In this document: piece after piece, positions 51,501 through 59,340 of the stretch | Layout of the letters: every line of letters starts with the position of its first letter | How positions within the stretch are numbered: position 1 is the stretch's first letter | Source of the DNA: Candidatus Poseidoniaceae archaeon | Lineage (GTDB): Archaea; Thermoplasmatota; Poseidoniia; Poseidoniales; Poseidoniaceae | NCBI GenBank assembly: GCA_949372655.1 | Contig: CASIAI010000008.1 | Span: 62,001-126,000 of the forward strand | Length of the DNA: 64,000 nt | Reading direction: 5' to 3' | Position numbers and translations under genes: made by a program | The notes under the pieces: model-generated | What the model saw: the letters and a program-made list of their open reading frames with translations, nothing else | Told to the model about the DNA's origin: nothing | Database searches by the model: none

Positions 51501-53525
51501 ATCAGTTACTGGATAATAAGGAGTATAAAAACCATCATTTTGGTCGAAATCTACTACTCCACAGTTACCATCATCAGGATCATACAAGTCCGAAAGACCA
51601 TCGTTATCGTCATCCCAGTCTATACTGTTTTCAAGACCATCACCGTCTATGTCGGAGTCCAAGTTATTGGGGCCATCGTCACGATATAGTGCACCATTAA
51701 TAGCATGCAAATCTGCATCGTTATCGAAATCACAGTCCCAATCGATATCCAATATATCGATTATACCGTCATTATCATCATCTATGTCGTCCCAATTTAG
51801 GACTCCATCTCCATCCCAATCGTTAAATTGTGAAAATGAGGCCCTTCTTGTTATACATCTTGGATCTGGATTTGTTGGAATTGGATTAGCTTGAGTTGGA
51901 CAGTTCCAAGAGGCTACATCAGTGGTTGTATCTAAGGGGAAAGAGTCGTTTTCATTTTGGATTTGGTCATTGTCCAAATCATACTCGAAATTAGATTGGT
52001 CGCCGCTAACCGCGATATCTCCTAAGTTATCGGGGGACGGTGTTCCTCCCATGTCAGGGTCTAACCAATCATATATTGCGTTATAATTCAAGTCAAAAGG
52101 CCTTAGTCTATCGTCGTCTAAGTCAGAATCATAATCAATCTCACAGTCTAAGCCAGCAATGCCATCACTATCTCCACCTGGGGTTTGATATGAGCCTGAA
52201 TCATTGGCCCTTGTATAGTCATTTAGTCCATCGGAGTTGAAGTCAACAACAACGCATACATCAGGAATACCATCGTTATCATCGTCTGGATCTGACATAT
52301 CTAGAATTGTATCATTGTCATCATCGGTATCCGAACTGTCCGGTATTCCATCGTTATCGTTATCCGGGTCTAAGAAATTTGGAATACCGTCGCCATCTAA
52401 ATCACCATCAATGATTTGAGTGAATGAGGGTGTCCCTTGAGAAGTAATAGTTGCTTCCTCTTCTAAGGCAGAGAAATAGCCAGAGCTTGTTGCTGTTGCT
52501 GCATTAACTCTGTTTGCCTCCCATATTACGTAGTCTACGCCACCAGAGTAAGTAAGATACTCATTTGGTTGCCATACTCGAGAAGCATTGTAGAACTCTG
52601 CATTTGCTGCCATGCTACCAGTAAGCGTTGAGTCGTATGGGTGTTCGTCCTCGACGTCCAAAACGCCGTCACCGTCATCATCATCATCAAAGTAGTCTCG
52701 GACTCCATCGCCATCTAAATCGCATGGCCATGTGAATTGGTCTATACGGCCATCATTATCATCATCTTCATCGTATCTGTCTGCGCCAGAGCCGTCTCCA
52801 TCTTCATCGGTAACACCATCGTTATCGTGGTCCATTGGGTTTTGATCAGCAAGATATCCTGCTCCAACCGGGGTGTTAGTCCATGGATGAACTATAGAAG
52901 GATCAAGATATCTATCCGTGCTTACATTGAGCGGGTCAAGGCCGGATGCTTCAAGAGCTGCTATATCCAAAGGTCCTTCTAAAATTCCATCATTGTCATC
53001 GTCCCAGTCATCTACATCCAAACTTCCATCATTATCGTGATCTAGAGGGTCAGTGCCATAGCACCCGTCGAACCTTTCCAGTAAATCATAAATTCCATCA
53101 TTATCATCATCTAAATCATTCAGGTCATTGATTCCATCATTATCGTGGTCTTCTTTGTTGGACTCCTCAAGGAAAATAGAGTATGTGTCTGAAAGTGCTG
53201 CGAGAGCTGCGAGGTCATATATTACTCCTGAAGAAACTCCAGCATCAGTCCACATAATATCATGAATGGCTGGATGTGGTTGAGGCGGTAAGTGTTGGTT
53301 TATGTTGACTAGAGTCCCTTGACCAGAAGGTTGTTGTCCAAGTTCAACACCTTCCTTGTCCAACAAGTCTCCATCAGTAAAAGTGAATCTAGGAGATTCT
53401 TCTTCACTACTGAAGTCTTGAACTAGAGATAATGTCGTACTTGACATCATTAAGAATACTAATATTAAAGATAAGGTTAGTTTTTGGCGACTTCGTATTT
53501 TTTCTTCGTTAGTAATTGAAAGCAT
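45597..53525 (-). CDS. Giant (2642 aa) surface protein: TSP3-like Ca-binding DxDxDG repeats, Ig-like/Big repeats, single TM and cytoplasmic C-terminal domain (DUF4129-like)
   Basis: Signal-like N-term; dozens of D-D/N-DG-I-D/P repeats; TM MALVILLMALVIGGALYY; ~150-aa tail with RHFRKYGFMKKVYETTREFEAAVRTAFN. Confidence 0.88.
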   Translation of the reverse strand: MLSITNEEKIRSRQKLTLSLILVFLMMSSTTLSLVQDFSSEEESPRFTFTDGDLLDKEGVELGQQPSGQGTLVNINQHLPPQPHPAIHDIMWTDAGVSSGVIYDLAALAALSDTYSIFLEESNKEDHDNDGINDLNDLDDDNDGIYDLLERFDGCYGTDPLDHDNDGSLDVDDWDDDNDGILEGPLDIAALEASGLDPLNVSTDRYLDPSIVHPWTNTPVGAGYLADQNPMDHDNDGVTDEDGDGSGADRYDEDDDNDGRIDQFTWPCDLDGDGVRDYFDDDDDGDGVLDVEDEHPYDSTLTGSMAANAEFYNASRVWQPNEYLTYSGGVDYVIWEANRVNAATATSSGYFSALEEEATITSQGTPSFTQIIDGDLDGDGIPNFLDPDNDNDGIPDSSDTDDDNDTILDMSDPDDDNDGIPDVCVVVDFNSDGLNDYTRANDSGSYQTPGGDSDGIAGLDCEIDYDSDLDDDRLRPFDLNYNAIYDWLDPDMGGTPSPDNLGDIAVSGDQSNFEYDLDNDQIQNENDSFPLDTTTDVASWNCPTQANPIPTNPDPRCITRRASFSQFNDWDGDGVLNWDDIDDDNDGIIDILDIDWDCDFDNDADLHAINGALYRDDGPNNLDSDIDGDGLENSIDWDDDNDGLSDLYDPDDGNCGVVDFDQNDGFYTPYYPVTDGGNLDGSDDGQGYSDNFSDYWNMVFQHNPFENMVLNYNGYDGSTQPVTPGVVPEFYWFLLSRWSSRNGGNEWDIDTDGDSLINGLDVDQDGDGLPDWWDQDEGNDGILDIDDPKLGGTFNLSTCGWTAGNFNSGYSCGYLYAFAYQMPLNGVNAQLGLPFSTRPDAGLDQGATSGGLSNNWSCTPGAQGGCWHYDYGNDDVVDAGISYTQMQNNRDAFNVWLGLELGVQGWNWNSDNGPQQDFPDELGADIDQNDVDPDIDGDGFNNTLDIDDDADGVYDWYDVDDDNDGIWDYFEIDSNDDLDDDASINLPQGASFFTGTNCVDNDDDGNDADADDDGFFQAVWDRGEMTQGYQNPKFYDVDNDNDGVPDGEDYDDDNNGIDDWTQELLPGCFIGEEGSTWDHDNDNITDWNDDDWDADGINNTVEINTNGLNAAFDHDNDGLRDDIDIDDDQDGMEDIDEILVWPIRFNRNSTNPWDHDDFGDGEALANPSDSSVGPDAIDTDDDNDTLEDVDFDHLEENQLSSPCYNGGPSSDWDSNNDCILDEDDKSPTFITLDAPSTLWIDAQTPQRFTGHVDWVNPVTLVYEPAPNVPIQINIEWANNGTTAIESIYVPTNNFGNFSYNQYIYPEMLTVGDSSTYKVYAEVTELFAFNGNRSQEYLVGAEANLTANIAPMGAFKSSEQPFKIDFWAHYTADTQRGDYTKLINNIPITFTVRGGPFGNLSTPTNFSGLDGNGYRTDNRGFASVTFVQDIGINGTWKQIRRNASLDNGVGQLPGGYEEIIWDDLNKKHVIVTDANTGQPITGNFTSLYSNTTLPAGDYQVIGSVRPEIASEWPFPYMHGDDTEPEGVRVMHRMNIYGSMLVPGTNPVYYWDSTINNNNGFFGNWATLFHSQALTNAGLDFNTVSASKPYPTNWDGNLASLSGEAAKLRPFISTNGDAWLIAIVNGGETNLPPCGKVDPFDLESETRCEIVPEMNTGETLRMTGSVTNRTNEPWDADPIALQVDVDGNKQFIGSGETQFTAPPKKACSTCDALYDYNFTWQPTEYPAKTYGMRVDFTSSSYYFTGNTSTLSPTGAYINVSVIGTTKFEMTSIPRLYRNTTNLVQAKLLDNANQAVPNAPVNYTWSFDGRTGINYTDDRGFFEIPFEINGTDSLGNFTLQFEFPGSSNLKGSSISQSIWVISRTNITVSTTSDNLRQSGDNWDFTALITDDAASGTTPTNLNGANSPSGGLVDIIFEGTDFNGVAYRQVVATVAPSAGFLTLPSQQPDNSHLCFYDGNDDGFADRDTDKNGLSREESIGCLKANISPLNPSLLRSDPAGFLPDGFGPVNVILRFEENLPNEGCALLDPNINIRTLGGSWDPCSSIPNSEQYRVLMTNNANGFSLIGRTTLMVEDQIVYTSEVNPATGQVEEKDMMVTGQLQDELGTNLTNRKVRVQYEMVNGDSGVQGCEEGYTDINGYFSIDCELSGVIAGKARVTVTYSAWDTENNDRYRYSNKTLQTEFEVFSNSTIDISEVGPFKSTEDKYIAPNGTEYYRLFLKESFHIDARLTQTNGQWVGGKCLNIYLDPESNIRPIATIRTSNIDGTIEWFSGDPLQNPTLKGVETTGGKTEGYRTLRVAFEPDANVPGGCDKDASSALNGSFTDVNILVRSRVDLQVKQTWSYIGDNGLYEGDNVVGEVALLRDRLDLAVENEEVIFLRQYFNNGSWVTDGENKSKTNEQGVARFEWPFDGRSCGGKDCDGRWRIIAYYPGSTFFAPSDDNITHEIQWSEPISVSSNTGFFTPGNTMALVILLMALVIGGALYYQRAQARRQVQALKGILTDTMLQLEASNEFIAAIFDCYKNLVRHFRKYGFMKKVYETTREFEAAVRTAFNMVPSEQLDGFLTIFEEARYSDHTIDASHRDRALQTLDTIVRTLTMALGEGVLVKRFEDVNLYDNQVKAGEFVAADGSVRQAGIVEGEGTDFKI

Positions 53526-53656
53526 TTCAGCACCTGTCCGTCAACCAGCGAATGAAGTACACTATATCAACGCGAAGGGTATAATCGATACTTGCGTATC
53601 AACATAGAGAATAAGTATCAATCCCGATTAGTGATTGAAATTAAAAGAAATAAAGG

Positions 53657-53688
53657 GGTTCCCTGGAGGGCTAACCCTCCAGAGAACC
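53657..53688. terminator. Strong inverted repeat / probable transcription terminator or processing hairpin
   Basis: ggttccctggaggg-ctaa-ccctccagagaacc; one internal mismatch; lies between two minus-strand genes. Confidence 0.6.
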
Positions 53689-53732
53689 ATTAACCAATAC
53701 CTCGGCATTGGTGAAACGTGGTTATATCTTTT

Positions 53733-55526
53733 TCACAGTTCCAAAGTATCGATGATTCCGTCATTATCGTCATCATCGTCTTCGTTGTCGTCCAAAGCAT
53801 CATTATCGTGGTCAAATTGACCAGTTAAATCGTTACCGTCGTTGTTTTCGAACCAGTCTGAAAGACCGTCGTTATCATCGTCAGTATCTGCCATGTCAGT
53901 ATATCCATCGTTATCGTGGTCATAGCGATAGCTAGTAGATGTTGCACCGCCGATCTCCTCGGTATCGAGGATATCGTCGTTATCGTCATCTACGTCAACG
54001 CCATCGTCCAATCCGTCATTGTCGTGGTCACGTCTGCGGTCTTCACCAGCATCCATTACACCGTTTCCATTCGAATCTTCCCAATCATTACGGTTGTCAA
54101 TTCCATCATTATCAATGTCCAAATCGACTACGTCGGAAATTCCGTCGTTGTCTTGATCGTAGATGTCAGTGTTTGGATTTCCGTCAGTAACTTCTTGTTG
54201 GTCATCTATTCCATCACCATCATCGTCGTTATCTTCGTTATCATCAATTCCATCATTATCATGGTCCATTGGGTTTTGATCTACATCGTTAGGGATTCCG
54301 TCATTATCGTTGTCGTTATCGACATCGTCAGGAATTCCATCACCGTCATTATCGTTTTCACCGTTTAGATCTTGGTTATCAAGCTGTTGACCTTGTTGCT
54401 GGTCTGATTGTTGGCCTTGTTGGCCTTGTTGTCCATTTTGGGTTTGACCTTGTTGTTGCTCGTTTTGACCGTTTTGGTTTTCACCATTCTGATCTTGCTC
54501 GCCTTGTTGTTCTTGTTGACCGCCTTGTTCGCCGCCTTGTTGTTGTTGACCTTGTCCATTGTCTTGTTGTTCACCTTGTTCGCCTTGACCTTGTTCGCCT
54601 TGACCTTGCTGACCTTGTTGACCTTGTTGTCCCTCTTGTCCGGATTGACCTTGTTGACCTTGCTCGCCTTGACCTTGCTCGCCTTGACCTTGTTCTCCTT
54701 GGCCACCTTGCTCGCCTTGTCCTTGCTCACCTTGGCCTTGTCCTTGGCCTTGTTGTTGGCCTTGTCCTTGGCCTTCGCCTTGTCCTTCGCCTTGTCCTTG
54801 GCCTTCGCCTTGTCCTTGGCCTTGTCCTTGGCCTTGTCCTTGTCCTTGTCCTTGTCCTTGTCCTTGTCCTTGGCCTTGTCCTTGTCCTTGTCCTTGTCCT
54901 TGTCCTTGTCCTTGGCCTTGTCCTTGGCCTTGTCCTTGTCCTTGTCCTTGTCCTTGTCCTTGTCCTTGTCCTTGGCCTTGTCCTTGTCCTTGGCCTTCAC
55001 CTTGTGGGTTTTCAGTCTCTCCTCCAGCATCGGATTCTCCGCCACCATTGGTTCCACCATTCCCGGAGCCTTGGCCTGATTCGCTAAAATCAGGGTCATA
55101 AGCATCAGGAATACCGTCACCGTCGGAGTCAGAGTATTCGCCATCGTTTGGATCTGTTGGGTAAGAGTCGGTATTATCCGGCTTACCGTCACCATCGGTG
55201 TCAGAGTTGTTCGGATTAGTTCCAGCTGCATACTCTTGGGAGTTGGATAATCCATCTCCATCAGGGTCTGCGTTGCCATCTCCGCCATTTGTTGGGTTCA
55301 GTCCATTCGAGACTTCCCAGCCATCTGGGAGTCCGTCGCCATCGCTATCAGCATTGTTTATGTTAGTACCTTGGTTTTGTTCTTCAGCATTTGTCAAACC
55401 GTCTCCGTCAAAATCGGCACCGCCATCTGACGGGTCATTCGGGTCGGATCCAGTTCCACTAACTGCAGTAAATGCAGATATACTGAGGAATAAAGCCATT
55501 AGCACGCTTATCATTTTCGTTTTCAT
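53733..55526 (-). CDS. Secreted Gln-Gly-rich repeat protein flanked by TSP3-like Ca-binding repeats (597 aa)
   Basis: Signal KMISVLMALFLSISAFTAVSG; DGDGLPDGWEVSNGLNP TSP3 repeats; long (QG)n/(GEQGQ)n tract; second TSP3 block; no C-terminal TM. Confidence 0.88.
   Translation of the reverse strand: MKTKMISVLMALFLSISAFTAVSGTGSDPNDPSDGGADFDGDGLTNAEEQNQGTNINNADSDGDGLPDGWEVSNGLNPTNGGDGNADPDGDGLSNSQEYAAGTNPNNSDTDGDGKPDNTDSYPTDPNDGEYSDSDGDGIPDAYDPDFSESGQGSGNGGTNGGGESDAGGETENPQGEGQGQGQGQGQGQGQGQGQGQGQGQGQGQGQGQGQGQGQGQGQGQGQGQGQGQGQGQGQGQGQGEGQGQGEGQGEGQGQGQQQGQGQGQGEQGQGEQGGQGEQGQGEQGQGEQGQQGQSGQEGQQGQQGQQGQGEQGQGEQGEQQDNGQGQQQQGGEQGGQQEQQGEQDQNGENQNGQNEQQQGQTQNGQQGQQGQQSDQQQGQQLDNQDLNGENDNDGDGIPDDVDNDNDNDGIPNDVDQNPMDHDNDGIDDNEDNDDDGDGIDDQQEVTDGNPNTDIYDQDNDGISDVVDLDIDNDGIDNRNDWEDSNGNGVMDAGEDRRRDHDNDGLDDGVDVDDDNDDILDTEEIGGATSTSYRYDHDNDGYTDMADTDDDNDGLSDWFENNDGNDLTGQFDHDNDALDDNEDDDDDNDGIIDTLEL
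54378..55005. repeat. Low-complexity hexanucleotide tandem array (ccttgt/ccttgg/ccttcg variants) encoding Gln-Gly
   Basis: Tandem ccttgtccttgtccttgg... visible over several hundred bp, purest at ~54740-55005. Confidence 0.95.
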
Positions 55527-55555
55527 GTTTTTTCACTTTCCTATTTTGGTTTGTT

Positions 55556-55768
55556 TTACATAGAGAACCCGCTGTTCTCTCTTTCCAAATCTAATGCACC
55601 ACTGGTGTGCATTAAAAATTGGGAAAAATACGATGCTACGCACTGATTTACATCATTAAAATTATCTGTAAAATAGTTTAATTTAGGCATTTCTATAGCA
55701 CCTAATTGGGCTTCACTGCCCTTTCTAACTATTTTACTAAGATTATTTTTCAAGTCCTCCAAAATCAT
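55556..55768 (-). CDS. Possible small protein (70 aa)
   Basis: ORF in intergenic space, plausible composition, flanked by hairpins; weak support. Confidence 0.35.
   Translation of the reverse strand: MILEDLKNNLSKIVRKGSEAQLGAIEMPKLNYFTDNFNDVNQCVASYFSQFLMHTSGALDLERENSGFSM
55562..55580. repeat. Perfect inverted repeat agagaac-ccgct-gttctct
   Basis: 7-bp perfect arms with 5-nt loop read directly. Confidence 0.7.
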
Positions 55769-55789
55769 CGTATTTCACGGGTTGTTCTT

Positions 55790-55808
55790 AGGGAACCCAG
55801 CGTTCCCT
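55790..55808. repeat. Perfect inverted repeat agggaac-ccagc-gttccct
   Basis: 7-bp perfect arms with 5-nt loop, closely related to the 55562 hairpin. Confidence 0.7.
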
Positions 55809-55856
55809 CTAATAAGTCGAACAAACCCACACTATATGAAAGACGCGACAAATTGA

Positions 55857-56594
55857 TTATTCGCTAAAGGCAATCGCTGGTAATAGAATAGAAGCTTCAT
55901 GGGAAAGAACAAATCTTGCAATATAATCTGCTAAATTAGAGTCTGCAAATGCATGTAATCGTTCAGAACCATTTCCCTTTGCATCATCAAAAAGTTTCAA
56001 TGTCAGCCCTTTTTCTTGGCGAGATAATGCTATTTTCGCAGCCCTAATCGCATTTGACCCCTCGATACCGTCATGCCCAATAGCATTCATTCCAAGATAA
56101 TGGACTAGTTTACCCTGTCTTACGCCCTTTTTACCTTCTAATGCGAGCATTCCTAGGATAATGAATTGATCTCTTTTTGCTGCATTCCACCGATGGTAAT
56201 CGCCAGAAAACTTTTCCTCGAACCTATCGATAAGTTCGCTATATTGCTCGGGAAGGGAGGTTTTATCGATCGGCTTGACTTTTTGTTTTGTGTTGACTCG
56301 TACATTTTTCGGCATAATATCTGAAAATGGCGTCCAAAGACATTCTTTATCCAGCCAAGTATTCAGTTTATCGTAGAATACGGGGTCTGTTTTTCGCCAA
56401 TCCCATACACTGCGTTTCAGTAGTTCTGGGGCTAACGAGGCAAAGCCGTCAGGATCTTGGACTGCAAGTTCTTTGAATGCTGCTAGGTAACGTTCAACCC
56501 TTTTGTCCGTCTCAGCTTGCTCCGCCATGCTATTGTTCTCTTTAGAACTTGTATAATATGTTTTTTTCTTGTTGGCATTTATCTGTTGCATCAT
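55857..56594 (-). CDS. Hypothetical protein (start probably internal at MAEQAETDKRV, ~56528)
   Basis: Full ORF; helical, soluble; no family recognised. Confidence 0.75.
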   Translation of the reverse strand: MMQQINANKKKTYYTSSKENNSMAEQAETDKRVERYLAAFKELAVQDPDGFASLAPELLKRSVWDWRKTDPVFYDKLNTWLDKECLWTPFSDIMPKNVRVNTKQKVKPIDKTSLPEQYSELIDRFEEKFSGDYHRWNAAKRDQFIILGMLALEGKKGVRQGKLVHYLGMNAIGHDGIEGSNAIRAAKIALSRQEKGLTLKLFDDAKGNGSERLHAFADSNLADYIARFVLSHEASILLPAIAFSE

Positions 56595-56679
56595 TGCACA
56601 TCCTTTTTACCCGAAATAATCACTGAGAGTTGATTTTCCACTATCATACAAATTATTCAGGGTTTATGAACAATTCATA

Positions 56680-57201
56680 TCATAGTTGCTTCATCATAGA
56701 CCTATGCAGACCAATACCTTCTATGGAATAAGGTTCATCAATAATTTCCCAACCTTGTGATTGGTAGAAAGATATAGCATGCTCTCTAGCCTGTAAGAAA
56801 CCAAATTTAGCATTGAAATGCTCTTTCGAGGCCTCTTCCAGATTTGATAATACTTGTGCTGCTAAGCCTTTCCGCCTATCTTCAGATAGAGTACCCATCT
56901 GTCTTATCTGGATCGCTGGCCTAAAGTTAGATATTGAAGAAAGTGGACTAAAACCTGGGCATTTGGTAGCATCTGGACCTGCATGGTCGGCGGCAGAACC
57001 ATCACTATCAAACGGTATAATATGGGCGCGCCCTACGGCTCGAACTTTATGTTCCTTCACAAAATAGGAATGAATGGCTTGATTATCATCTATGAGAATT
57101 TCCGCCCCTCTTGGGAATCCAAGAGGCTCTCTAAGGACAAAATATCTACAATCATAGTATGCTGATGGAATGGTTTGCTGTGGAAGGATTGTCTTCAACA
57201 T
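56680..57201 (-). CDS. GNAT family N-acetyltransferase
   Basis: IRQMGTLSEDRRKGLAAQVLSNLEEASKEHF...LQAREHAISFYQSQGWEIIDEPY. Confidence 0.85.
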   Translation of the reverse strand: MLKTILPQQTIPSAYYDCRYFVLREPLGFPRGAEILIDDNQAIHSYFVKEHKVRAVGRAHIIPFDSDGSAADHAGPDATKCPGFSPLSSISNFRPAIQIRQMGTLSEDRRKGLAAQVLSNLEEASKEHFNAKFGFLQAREHAISFYQSQGWEIIDEPYSIEGIGLHRSMMKQL

Positions 57202-57344
57202 AAGTTCACCCGTATAGCCTCGCAGTCAGAAGTACTGCTTATTTGCCTGCTGCTAAACTACCAATGACTTAAACAAAACCTATGTTTCTAAATTTCTCAT
57301 TTAAGGTCGCGTTGAAATAGAACTTGTTAATCCGACAACCTACT

Positions 57345-57415
57345 GCACGGATGTCAGAGCGGCTATGAGCGGGATTGCAAATCCTGAGACCTGAGTTCAA
57401 ATCTCAGTCCGTGCT
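57345..57415 (+). tRNA. tRNA-Cys (GCA)
   Basis: Acceptor GCACGGA/TCCGTGC, anticodon loop TTGCAAA, T arm CTGAGTTCAAATCTCAG; CCA encoded at 57416-57418. Confidence 0.92.
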
Positions 57416-57468
57416 CCATTAAATTAGTAATATTATAGATAATTCTCACAAAGAATTGAAATGCGGAA

Positions 57469-58644
57469 TTGCTTTCGACAAATTATTCCACTAAGGGGCG
57501 AGCGGTTATGCCAGACATTAACAAGAATATCAAAAATGTTGGTACTGGCTTTGCATCCTTCCTTTCACCTCCCGGGCCAGAGGTTATACGATTTACTGTC
57601 GGTCAACCCGATTTTGATACCCCTCTGCCTGTTGTTCAATCCGCAAAAGATTCCCTAGATAGAGGTGAGACTACTTACACAAGGACCCAAGGTAGTGAAG
57701 AATTATGTTCGGCTGTATCTAGCCACCTAAGAAGATATGATATCTCAATTCCACCTGAAGATATCGTGGCATCTCCCGGATGTAAGCAAGCCATTCTTTA
57801 TGCGATGATGGCTACATTAGACGCTGGAGATGAGGTTTTGTTACTTGCCCCTGCATGGCCTTCATATGATGGGATGTTGAAGTTGCTTGGGGCCATTCCG
57901 ATACATGTGCCTGTAAATAGAGATAATTATCATCCAGACTTTGATGCATTGGAAAAAGCCATCACTAGTAAGACAAAAGCGATTTTGATAAACTCTCCAA
58001 ATAACCCTACGGGAGCTGTTTACAAACCATGGGAAGTTGAAAGACTAGCCAAATTAGCGAAAGATAACGATCTATGGATTATTGATGATATGATTTATGC
58101 AACATTAGTCTGGGAAGATTATGGCTATACTTCACCCAGTATATTTGAGGACGGAAAAGATAGGACAATTACTGTTGGCGGCTTATCTAAAGGCTGGGCT
58201 ATGACAGGTTGGAGGCTCGGCTGGATTGGTGGACCTAGTATCGTAATTGATGCTGTGAAAAAAATTAATGCAAGTTCAGCAACCCATGTTGCTTCTTTCC
58301 TTATGCCTGCTGCTGTTACAGCTCTTTCCCTAGAAAAAGAAATAAAAGTTATGGCCAACTCATTTAGAGAACGTCGGGATATTATTCATAAATTACTTGA
58401 CGAACTCCCCGGCATATCGGTACCTAAGTCAGAAGGTGCATTCTATGCCTTGTGCGATATTACTGGCACAGGTATGGATGATGTGGAGTTCGCTACAAGA
58501 GCACTTCAAGAAGCACAAGTACAACTTATACCAGGTTCACTAATGCAAGGTGGAGAAGGTTTGGTAAGAATCTCATATGCAACTTCAATGGATAATATTG
58601 AGGAAGGCGTTAAACGCCTCGATGCTTGGTTATCAAATTTGTAA
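57469..58644 (+). CDS. Pyridoxal phosphate-dependent class I/II aminotransferase (aspartate aminotransferase-like)
   Basis: NSPNNPTGAVYKPWEVERLAKLA, DDMIYATLVWEDYGYTSPS, TVGGLSKGWAMTGWRLGWIGG. Start may be internal at MPDINKN. Confidence 0.93.
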   Translation: MLSTNYSTKGRAVMPDINKNIKNVGTGFASFLSPPGPEVIRFTVGQPDFDTPLPVVQSAKDSLDRGETTYTRTQGSEELCSAVSSHLRRYDISIPPEDIVASPGCKQAILYAMMATLDAGDEVLLLAPAWPSYDGMLKLLGAIPIHVPVNRDNYHPDFDALEKAITSKTKAILINSPNNPTGAVYKPWEVERLAKLAKDNDLWIIDDMIYATLVWEDYGYTSPSIFEDGKDRTITVGGLSKGWAMTGWRLGWIGGPSIVIDAVKKINASSATHVASFLMPAAVTALSLEKEIKVMANSFRERRDIIHKLLDELPGISVPKSEGAFYALCDITGTGMDDVEFATRALQEAQVQLIPGSLMQGGEGLVRISYATSMDNIEEGVKRLDAWLSNL

Positions 58645-58680
58645 ACACTATTTGATAAATCACCATGGAAGTGGATTTTT

Positions 58681-59340
58681 ATGCCTGAAGAAGATGCTAT
58701 CTCAGAATTAATACTTTCAGCGGACACCATACATATTTTTGGAAGTGGCCTGAATACTGAAAGGCCGGCTCATAGAGCAATACATGATTTACAGGATGAT
58801 GGATGGAGGCTGGTTCCTATCCATGTAAAAGATGCAGGTGCAACTATTTCCAATATTCCGATTCGGAAAGAAATTGATGAAGGAATTATCCCCGAAGTCG
58901 TAGTATTATTTCTTGCCCCTGAAAGAGCCTTAAGTGTGGTAAAGCAATTTTTATTTAGATTTCAAAGACCTGATTTCCCCTTGGTATGGTTCCAGAGAGG
59001 AGCCAAAAACGATGATGCTGTATCGATGTTAGAGGATTTAGGCGTGGATTTTGTAGTCGAAGATTGTATTGTAGAACATATCAAACGTAACTCACTAAGT
59101 AAGAACCCCAAAATACCGGTGTTACCGTGGTTTAGGCAAACTAAAGATCTATCGCTTGATGGTTGTTCTGTTTGGTCTGCATTCAATGGCCAAGAAACCG
59201 ACATCCTATTTGAAACAGAATTCGAATGGGTGGGAGACCTGTGGGACTTAGAAGCATCACAACATATTATTCCTCGTTACATACGTTCTATGAAGAAAGA
59301 GAATGAATCCCTCGAGCAATTAGCATTACGATTAAGTTGA
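58681..59340 (+). CDS. CoA-binding domain protein
   Basis: TIHIFGSGLNTERPAHRAIHDLQDDGWRLVPIHVK...; PEVVVLFLAPERALSVVKQ; Rossmann pattern of CoA_binding_2. Confidence 0.75.
   Translation: MPEEDAISELILSADTIHIFGSGLNTERPAHRAIHDLQDDGWRLVPIHVKDAGATISNIPIRKEIDEGIIPEVVVLFLAPERALSVVKQFLFRFQRPDFPLVWFQRGAKNDDAVSMLEDLGVDFVVEDCIVEHIKRNSLSKNPKIPVLPWFRQTKDLSLDGCSVWSAFNGQETDILFETEFEWVGDLWDLEASQHIIPRYIRSMKKENESLEQLALRLS

Noticed and set aside
50340-53131. Several plus-strand ORFs rich in Ile/Val or Ser/His/Pro
   Set aside because: Antisense shadows of the DxDxDG repeats of the 2642-aa CDS.
53916-54368. 150-aa plus-strand Val/Ile-rich ORF
   Set aside because: Antisense shadow of Asp-rich (GAT/GAC) TSP3 repeats, which read as Ile/Val on the other strand.
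54408-55079. 223-aa plus-strand Leu/Ser/Ala-rich hydrophobic ORF
   Set aside because: Antisense translation of the hexanucleotide repeat; no start context or family support.
54365-55288. 307-aa minus-strand Lys/Asp/Ala-rich ORF (KDKDKAKDK)
   Set aside because: Out-of-frame reading of the QG hexanucleotide array; the 597-aa frame has the signal peptide and TSP3 domains.
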